DNA from: Deltaproteobacteria bacterium
Lineage (GTDB): Bacteria > Myxococcota_A > UBA9042
DNA length: 39,941 nt
Assembly: GCA_016875335.1 (NCBI GenBank)
Contig: VGRO01000034.1
Location: 1-39,941 of the forward strand
Direction: 5' to 3'
Below the pieces are notes generated by a model. The model did no database searches and was not told the origin of the DNA. It saw only the letters and a program-made list of their open reading frames with translations. Every line of letters begins with the position of its first letter. The first letter of the stretch is position 1. Shown here piece by piece: positions 35,461 through 39,941 of this stretch. Both the position numbers and the translations under genes were made by a program.

Positions 35461-35987
35461 GCCCAGGGCGCGCAGCAGGTGTGTGTGTTTGCCCGTGGTC
35501 TGTCGCTGTGCCCGCCAATGGCTCTGCCGTCGGCCGCGGCATGCGAAATTGCCGATTGCGGCGTGAATTTTACAAAACTAGTCTGTTAATCGCGCGGCCG
35601 GCAACGGCCTAGCGCTCTGCCCCGAGCAAGCAAAATGCTCGCGAGAAAGCGGCATGGCTCCAGCTGGAACAACGGCGAGGTCGATTGCGACCAACCGGCG
35701 CTGGCGGCGTGCTCTGCGTAGTCGAGAAGGCACGGCCTTGTCACGCCGCCGGTCAATGTGGCTGTTTGGGCGGCGGGAGCGCGCGGCGACAGAGCAGGCG
35801 CAACCCCGGGCCGCGCAAGCGAGTTCAGGAGCACCTTGTCGCTGGCCTCGTGCCGCCGGCCGGGTCGGCACGGCGGTGCCGTTTGGCCCGGCGCAGGACC
35901 TGCAGTCGGCCGGCGACCAAGCGCAAGCCGGGCCGTCCTACGTGATCTCATGCGGTTGTAGAGCGTGAGAAAAGTTGCCGCAGGCCC
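35461..35987. other. Intergenic region, no gene recognised
   Basis: The open frames here are Arg/Ala/Pro-rich without coding character. An AT-richer patch (TTTTACAAAACTAGTCTG, near 35568-35585) stands out. A small perfect hairpin GGCCG-GCAA-CGGCC lies at 35596-35609. Confidence 0.45.
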
Positions 35988-36017
35988 TTGACAACCGGCT
36001 TTGGGCTTCAGTATCGT
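35988..36017 (+). promoter_or_regulatory. Putative sigma70 promoter of the PKD-protein gene
   Basis: TTGACA (35988-35993), an 18-bp spacer and TATCGT (36012-36017). The expected transcription start near 36024 lies 23 bp before the ATG at 36047, which favours that start over the ATG at 35975. Confidence 0.5.
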
Positions 36018-36046
36018 CCGGCCTGCCGCCGGCCTGCGAGTTTTCG

Positions 36047-37753
36047 ATGCCGTCCGGGTTCACCGTCGAGCCGCTCCAATTTGTCGCTGGCGAGGTCGTC
36101 ATCGTGGAAGCAGGCGTCACATTTCGCCTTGCTCTGCGAAACTTTATCGGCCTTCCGGCGCGCATTGACACCCTTGAGGCCATGTGGGACCTCGGCGACG
36201 GTGTCCTTGAGCCTGCCGCCAGCGGGAATGCGCCGATTTCTGTCGACCACATCTGGTCGCCTGGTCGCTACACCCTTGGTTTGCAGGCGTCGCTCAACGG
36301 CGAGGTCATCACCTTACAGTGGCCGCTGGAAGCGGTTGCCTCGCCGTCCCTTTTCGCCGCGACTGGCGTTACCCAATTGGCCTATTTGGCCGCCGCGCAA
36401 GGCACGCTCGACACGGGCAGCCACGGCGTCCGCCATGCGATCGCCCTGTTGCCGCGGGTGTCGTCCGTCGGCTCGGGGTCGTATTACGGGAACTGGGGTA
36501 GCGAAAACACGAACACGCTGGGCCTGGATGACATCAGCGCCGCTTTGGACAAGGCCGTGCTGCGCTGGCAGTCCTTGTACGCCCACGGCTTTGGTCGCAT
36601 GCCGATGCCGCCGGAGGCCATCGAGCGCGCGGCCTACGCCCACACCGAAAACGATGTCGTCGCCTACGGCACCAACACGACGCTGAGCACGTACTTCAAC
36701 GATTTGGAGCAGCATGTACGCGAGGCGGTCGAAAATCCAAACCAGGGCCATCGTTGGCAGGCTCTGTTCGACGACATGACCGCAATTGTCGACACGTTCG
36801 GCAGCGGCACTTCGCTTGACCAAGTTCAGTTGGTCTCGGCCAACCTGTTGATGAGCGGCGACCACTCGATCCGGCTGGGCGACGTCGTGCGCTGGTACGA
36901 ATACGCGCGGCGCGCGGTGCCCAACTTGACCACGTTCAGTTCGCTGACGGTGGAGCAGTTGCGCATCCTTGCCGGACAGTATCAGTCCGCGGTGCCCGAG
37001 TTCTGCCTGACCTCGGCGTGGTGCTGGGAGGTCGCTCAGGCGGCTTCGCAGGTGGTCACGGGGCTGCTCATCGCGCTCGACGAGTCGAGCCGGATCGACG
37101 ACGCCAAGATTCTGGTGCTGGGGAATCCGCAAAGCGGCACAGTCTCGCTGCGGTTCCATGTCGAGTCGATGGGCCTATGGGTGCACATTGCCGCCGGGCC
37201 TGCGCGGTCAGCGAAAGACCGCATCACCTGGGCGCAACTAGCGGCCGATGGTGCCCCCAGCGCGGCGGGCGGTGCGACGCATGTGGCGGGGCGGGCAGTG
37301 GCGTATGCGACCACGGACGTTTCGAGCACGCCGACGATGCGGTTTCCCTACGACATTGAGCGCGTGCGCTCGGTCCTGGATCCGAACGCGGATCGCCCCT
37401 GGCCGAGTCTGGCGCAGTCCTCTATCACGGCGCCGACACCGAGTACGCTGACGCAGGACTCGGGCCTGACGGTGTGTACGCAGCGGATGCCCGATGGGGC
37501 CGCGCGGGCGCGCGCGCAGGACAGCGTATCGCCGACTTTTGGCGTTTTCGACGTGCAGCGGCCCGCCATGAAGTTGCCAGGCTTGGACGAGGCGTATAGT
37601 GCGATTCGGCCGCATGCGGCGGTGTTTTTGGCACGAGCAAGTGCAAGCCCGTGTCGCCAGCAAGGTGCGGATCGGGTTCGTCACTTCTGCGACTGCTTTC
37701 CTGAACCACAAGCAAGTTCGAAGTTTGACGATGACCGGCTGGTCAAGCTCTAG
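36047..37753 (+). CDS. Hypothetical protein with PKD-like domain; C-terminus may be frameshifted
   Basis: A 568-aa protein I cannot name. Near the N-terminus (about residues 10-95) is a PKD-like beta-sandwich (AMWDLGDGVLEP...ISVDHIWSPGRYTLGLQAS), the fold used for protein and sugar contacts in surface proteins. No signal peptide is visible. The middle is of mixed helix/strand character with a WCWE motif near residue 325. The last 42 residues are low quality (ARASASPCRQQGADR...). Dropping one T from the T5 run at 37625-37629 instead gives FWHEQVQARVASKVRIGFVT, which looks more protein-like and would run to 37835, adjoining an ATG of the next gene. The start is chosen from the promoter position. 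Confidence 0.6.
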   Translation: MPSGFTVEPLQFVAGEVVIVEAGVTFRLALRNFIGLPARIDTLEAMWDLGDGVLEPAASGNAPISVDHIWSPGRYTLGLQASLNGEVITLQWPLEAVASPSLFAATGVTQLAYLAAAQGTLDTGSHGVRHAIALLPRVSSVGSGSYYGNWGSENTNTLGLDDISAALDKAVLRWQSLYAHGFGRMPMPPEAIERAAYAHTENDVVAYGTNTTLSTYFNDLEQHVREAVENPNQGHRWQALFDDMTAIVDTFGSGTSLDQVQLVSANLLMSGDHSIRLGDVVRWYEYARRAVPNLTTFSSLTVEQLRILAGQYQSAVPEFCLTSAWCWEVAQAASQVVTGLLIALDESSRIDDAKILVLGNPQSGTVSLRFHVESMGLWVHIAAGPARSAKDRITWAQLAADGAPSAAGGATHVAGRAVAYATTDVSSTPTMRFPYDIERVRSVLDPNADRPWPSLAQSSITAPTPSTLTQDSGLTVCTQRMPDGAARARAQDSVSPTFGVFDVQRPAMKLPGLDEAYSAIRPHAAVFLARASASPCRQQGADRVRHFCDCFPEPQASSKFDDDRLVKL

Positions 37754-37762
37754 AGATCGGTC

Positions 37763-38575
37763 ATGGAATTGTCGCTTCGCCAAGCTCTTTTGTGCGAGAC
37801 GGGCAAGCCGACTGGCTCCGTGTATCATGACCTAATGGGGTACCCGGCGAATCTTCAGACCGTAGAACTTCCGCTGTCACTTCGAGCCTTCCTGGCTCGG
37901 GTTATCGTGCCCCACGTTCGTGTCAGGCTTGTGTTTGCCAACCAGCAGCAGTACGAAAAATATCGGCAATTCGTTGACAAAGCACTTGCGTACATGAAGG
38001 CATCGGTCTTTCATGGCTATTCACCTGGACTACGAATTGGCAGAGTGGTCTGGTCGGTGCTTGCTGCAACGCTACCAAGCAATTTGCTGGCCTTGTGCAA
38101 GAAAGATGTGGACCTCGTTGATGATCTGCTTTCCTACTCGGGCAAGTCAAACTGGGGTGAGGTGAGAGTTGTCTTCATTGACAGGTTATACTCGGCTGGA
38201 ATTTCAGTCGGTGCCGTGCTGGACAACGCGGAGCCTGGTGATTGCCTAAACGGAGAGTGGGTGGCAGGGCCCAGTAGTGGAAAGGGCGTACTGTTGAAAA
38301 AGTTGGGGACCGTCGTGGTTGCACTTGCCAACCGCTGCGACAATGGTATGGCAATATACAATCTCGCGAGTTCCGCCGATGCAGTGAACCTTGGCAAGGT
38401 CATTGCGCATGAGGTTGGGCACGCCTTGGGTCTGTGTCATGTTCCCAGCTCGAACCCGAACCTGATGAACCCGAATGCGTACGAAGGGCCATCACTGAGC
38501 CCTGGTCAGAACTTCTATCTCGCGAAGAATGCTGCCGTGCTCGGCACGAAGTGCCCCAAGGTGGAATTCAAATGA
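37763..38575 (+). CDS. Metzincin-like zinc metalloprotease
   Basis: A 270-aa protein with the extended zinc motif HEVGHALGLCH (H216, E217, H220, G223, H226) and a likely Met-turn (NLMNP, M235) a short distance on, the hallmark of metzincins. No signal peptide is seen at this N-terminus. An alternative start at 37835 (MGYPANLQ) overlaps the stop of the shifted upstream frame as TAATG. It is in the same reading frame as the PKD-like gene, separated by a stop at 37751-37753, so one longer PKD-plus-protease polypeptide broken by compensating indels is possible. Base composition is clearly less GC-rich than in the left part of the window. The substrate is unknown. Confidence 0.68.
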   Translation: MELSLRQALLCETGKPTGSVYHDLMGYPANLQTVELPLSLRAFLARVIVPHVRVRLVFANQQQYEKYRQFVDKALAYMKASVFHGYSPGLRIGRVVWSVLAATLPSNLLALCKKDVDLVDDLLSYSGKSNWGEVRVVFIDRLYSAGISVGAVLDNAEPGDCLNGEWVAGPSSGKGVLLKKLGTVVVALANRCDNGMAIYNLASSADAVNLGKVIAHEVGHALGLCHVPSSNPNLMNPNAYEGPSLSPGQNFYLAKNAAVLGTKCPKVEFK

Positions 38576-39057
38576 ACTTCGCCTCACGGCTGTCTTGCAG
38601 TCAACATTCGGTTCGGCCAAGATCGCAACCACGAACAGTGTCACTTGGTGGCGCAACTGCAAGCAATGTAGTCAGCCATCGACCACTTCTGCAAATCCGA
38701 ATGTGCATGTTTCCAGTGCTTGCGTTGATTGGCAGCATTGCGTGCAGCAGCGATGACTGCGGCACCGATCCCGAGATCGGTCCGACGTGTTCGGCCTTCA
38801 TTGCTGCGCGGACGGCGACCGCATGTCCAGGCGGAGCCTCACCGCGACTGACGCGCGGCAGGTGCAAAGGTGTGGATTTCGTGTTGTTCTTCAGCACGAC
38901 TTCCTACAAGGTGTTCTGCGACGGCGCCGACCGTGTGAAAGGCTATGAGCGGCATTCGGACCTAGGCAGTGAGGTCGACCGCTGTGGCGTCGATCCTTCG
39001 TGCTCTGAGGCCGACTTTGCCGCGGCCATGTCGGCATGTGCAACTGCGACGCACTGA
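38572..39057 (+). CDS. Hypothetical Cys-containing protein, possible lipoprotein
   Basis: 161 aa from the ATG at 38572, which overlaps the protease stop as ATGA and has AGGTGG upstream. The first 40 residues are basic and unremarkable; a hydrophobic segment MCMFPVLALIGSIACSSDDC starts at residue 44 (38701) and looks like a lipoprotein signal with a weak lipobox (SIAC). Either the start is internal or the segment is an anchor. The C-terminal domain has six or more Cys (GPTCSAF, RGRCKGVDF, YKVFCDGAD, DRCGVDPSCSEADF). No family is recognised. Confidence 0.5.
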   Translation: MNFASRLSCSQHSVRPRSQPRTVSLGGATASNVVSHRPLLQIRMCMFPVLALIGSIACSSDDCGTDPEIGPTCSAFIAARTATACPGGASPRLTRGRCKGVDFVLFFSTTSYKVFCDGADRVKGYERHSDLGSEVDRCGVDPSCSEADFAAAMSACATATH

Positions 39058-39081
39058 CTGAATATCCGTTGGGAGGCTGAA

Positions 39082-39534
39082 ATGGCGCAATCTGACATCG
39101 TTTTCGGGGACAAGGAAATTTCACTGAACGCAGAGTCAAACCTGTACGTCAATGCCAAATGGGTCAAGATCGCTGGCCGTGATCTCAAGCTGGACGCACG
39201 GCCCCCGGGGGCGACAGGCACGCGCCGTGCTCTCGCCCACAACGATACCAGCGATTCGCTGGCGATCAATCTCGCGGGCGACTACCCAGGAGGCGTCACT
39301 ATCGAAGGTATCGTGGGTGGCGGCCAGTCCAGCCTGCGCCTGCGTGGCCCAGTTGAAATCCTGGATGCCAGCGGCAATATCGTCGTTGTCATCAATGACA
39401 ACGGGATCACCCTTGTCAAGGGCTCCGTCACACTTGAGGACGGTGACGTTCGTGTCCGCATCAAAGGCGCGGCACCCGGGATGGCGCAGTACAATCACGT
39501 GTGGGCCTGGGTAAAGCAGCTCATCGGCGGTTGA
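39082..39534 (+). CDS. Hypothetical beta-repeat protein
   Basis: A 150-aa protein with a good GGGAGG site before the ATG. It is built of short beta strands (DIVFGDKEISLNAESNLYVN; SLRLRGPVEILDASGNIVVV; GITLVKGSVTLEDGDVRVRI), suggesting a beta-helix or beta-solenoid, as seen in phage tail or injection-system spikes and in adhesins. No signal peptide or Cys is present. It follows the 38572 gene by 24 bp. A structural surface or tail-like role is only a guess from strand pattern. Confidence 0.55.
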   Translation: MAQSDIVFGDKEISLNAESNLYVNAKWVKIAGRDLKLDARPPGATGTRRALAHNDTSDSLAINLAGDYPGGVTIEGIVGGGQSSLRLRGPVEILDASGNIVVVINDNGITLVKGSVTLEDGDVRVRIKGAAPGMAQYNHVWAWVKQLIGG

Positions 39535-39574
39535 ATGGGTACTATTTTGCGCACATGGAGATTACAGCGTTGCG

Positions 39575-39925
39575 GTGGCGCCCGCAATCTCGATCCACGA
39601 GCCAGGACGGGCTGCAGTGGGACCGTGCAAAATGTACTTGAGTGGCGTCGTTGATCTCAAGCCAGGCTCGTTGCAATTTCACAACGTGCAGTTGAAATTG
39701 CCGTGCACGGTGCAGGTCGACAGGCCGACCGGCTGGATTCGCCTCGCTCCTGACGGTTTCAATGACAGGGCAGATCAACTGCTGGCCGCTCTGGAAGATG
39801 ATGCGCAGTGGCAGGCGCTTCCTGTTGGCCAGCAGTATGTTACCGGCGCCCCAAAACCGCGCGATTCCGGCGAAACACGCGCCACCGCCAAAATCTACCG
39901 GCCCGTTTCGAGGCCCTCGGGATAG
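39575..39925 (+). CDS. Hypothetical protein at window end
   Basis: 116 aa from a GTG; no ATG is available in this frame and the ribosome site is weak, so the start is tentative. The N-terminal part is strand-rich (KMYLSGVVDLKPGSLQFHNV, QLKLPCTVQV), then comes a short acidic helix (DRADQLLAALEDDAQW). No family is recognised. It follows the 39082 gene by 40 bp and probably belongs to the same transcript. Confidence 0.42.
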   Translation: MAPAISIHEPGRAAVGPCKMYLSGVVDLKPGSLQFHNVQLKLPCTVQVDRPTGWIRLAPDGFNDRADQLLAALEDDAQWQALPVGQQYVTGAPKPRDSGETRATAKIYRPVSRPSG

Positions 39926-39941
39926 CGCCGCGCCTTTGCCT

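Noticed and set aside
35620..35640. CCGAGCAAGCAAA near 35622 as an R2 fragment
   Set aside because: A 13-bp match without flanking similarity is too short to claim in GC-rich DNA.
35975..36046. Upstream ATG for the PKD-like protein
   Set aside because: It lies before the -35 box of the putative promoter, has no ribosome site and adds an unremarkable 24 residues.

Overview
This is a GC-rich bacterial window. The gene style suggests Myxococcota or a related 'deltaproteobacterial' lineage: several cysteine-rich repeat lipoproteins (units such as CGDNGCGGSCG and NPCTDD.C), long Ala/Gly/Thr linkers behind lipoboxes, many intergenic repeats, and high third-position GC. This is inference from gene style; no rRNA, tRNA or other taxonomic marker was seen.

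Layout. (1) 32-2935: an IS21-family insertion sequence (istA, istB) with double terminal repeats and a 0.7-kb stem-loop-rich non-coding tail. It has cut off the 5' end of a cysteine-rich secreted-protein gene (2923-3765). (2) 3.8-6.3 kb: two unrecognised small genes and a paralogue of the truncated gene, bracketed by two almost identical 191-bp intergenic repeats. (3) 6.67-8.53 kb: an overlapping gene pair, an ABC/OLD-type AAA ATPase plus a small TOPRIM/DUF4276-like protein, which looks like a candidate two-gene defence system. (4) 8.7-12.8 kb: housekeeping-type genes, namely a RutE-like nitroreductase divergent from an amidase, a DUF4442-type hotdog protein and a lipoprotein alpha/beta hydrolase. 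(5) 12.8-20.4 kb: a long CCTGNN hexanucleotide array, a TPR protein and a giant (~2039 aa) lipoprotein of alternating cysteine-rich and beta-propeller modules, whose frame is broken by two single-base indels. (6) 20.4-24.15 kb: a 1000-aa RelE-like/UvrD helicase/ankyrin fusion lying between two inverted copies of a ~104-bp palindrome-bearing repeat. (7) 24.3-30.9 kb: a copper/silver-type HME-RND efflux operon (small Cys/His-rich protein, outer-membrane factor, membrane-fusion protein with heavy-metal-binding domain, RND pump). The hexanucleotide repeat occurs in frame inside the pump. (8) 31.5-35.5 kb: another cysteine-rich lipoprotein and peptidyl-dipeptidase Dcp. (9) 36-39.9 kb: an unrecognised cluster with a PKD-like protein, a metzincin-like protease and three small proteins, visibly less GC-rich from about 37.7 kb on.

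The best candidates for something undescribed are the RelE-like/helicase/ankyrin fusion with its inverted flanking repeats, the ATPase plus TOPRIM-like pair, the dispersed repeat families (191-bp, 78-bp, CCTGNN hexamer), and the PKD/metzincin cluster. Several frame breaks sit at short homopolymers (CCC, TTT, TTTTT), so sequencing or assembly error must be excluded before calling pseudogenes or phase variation.
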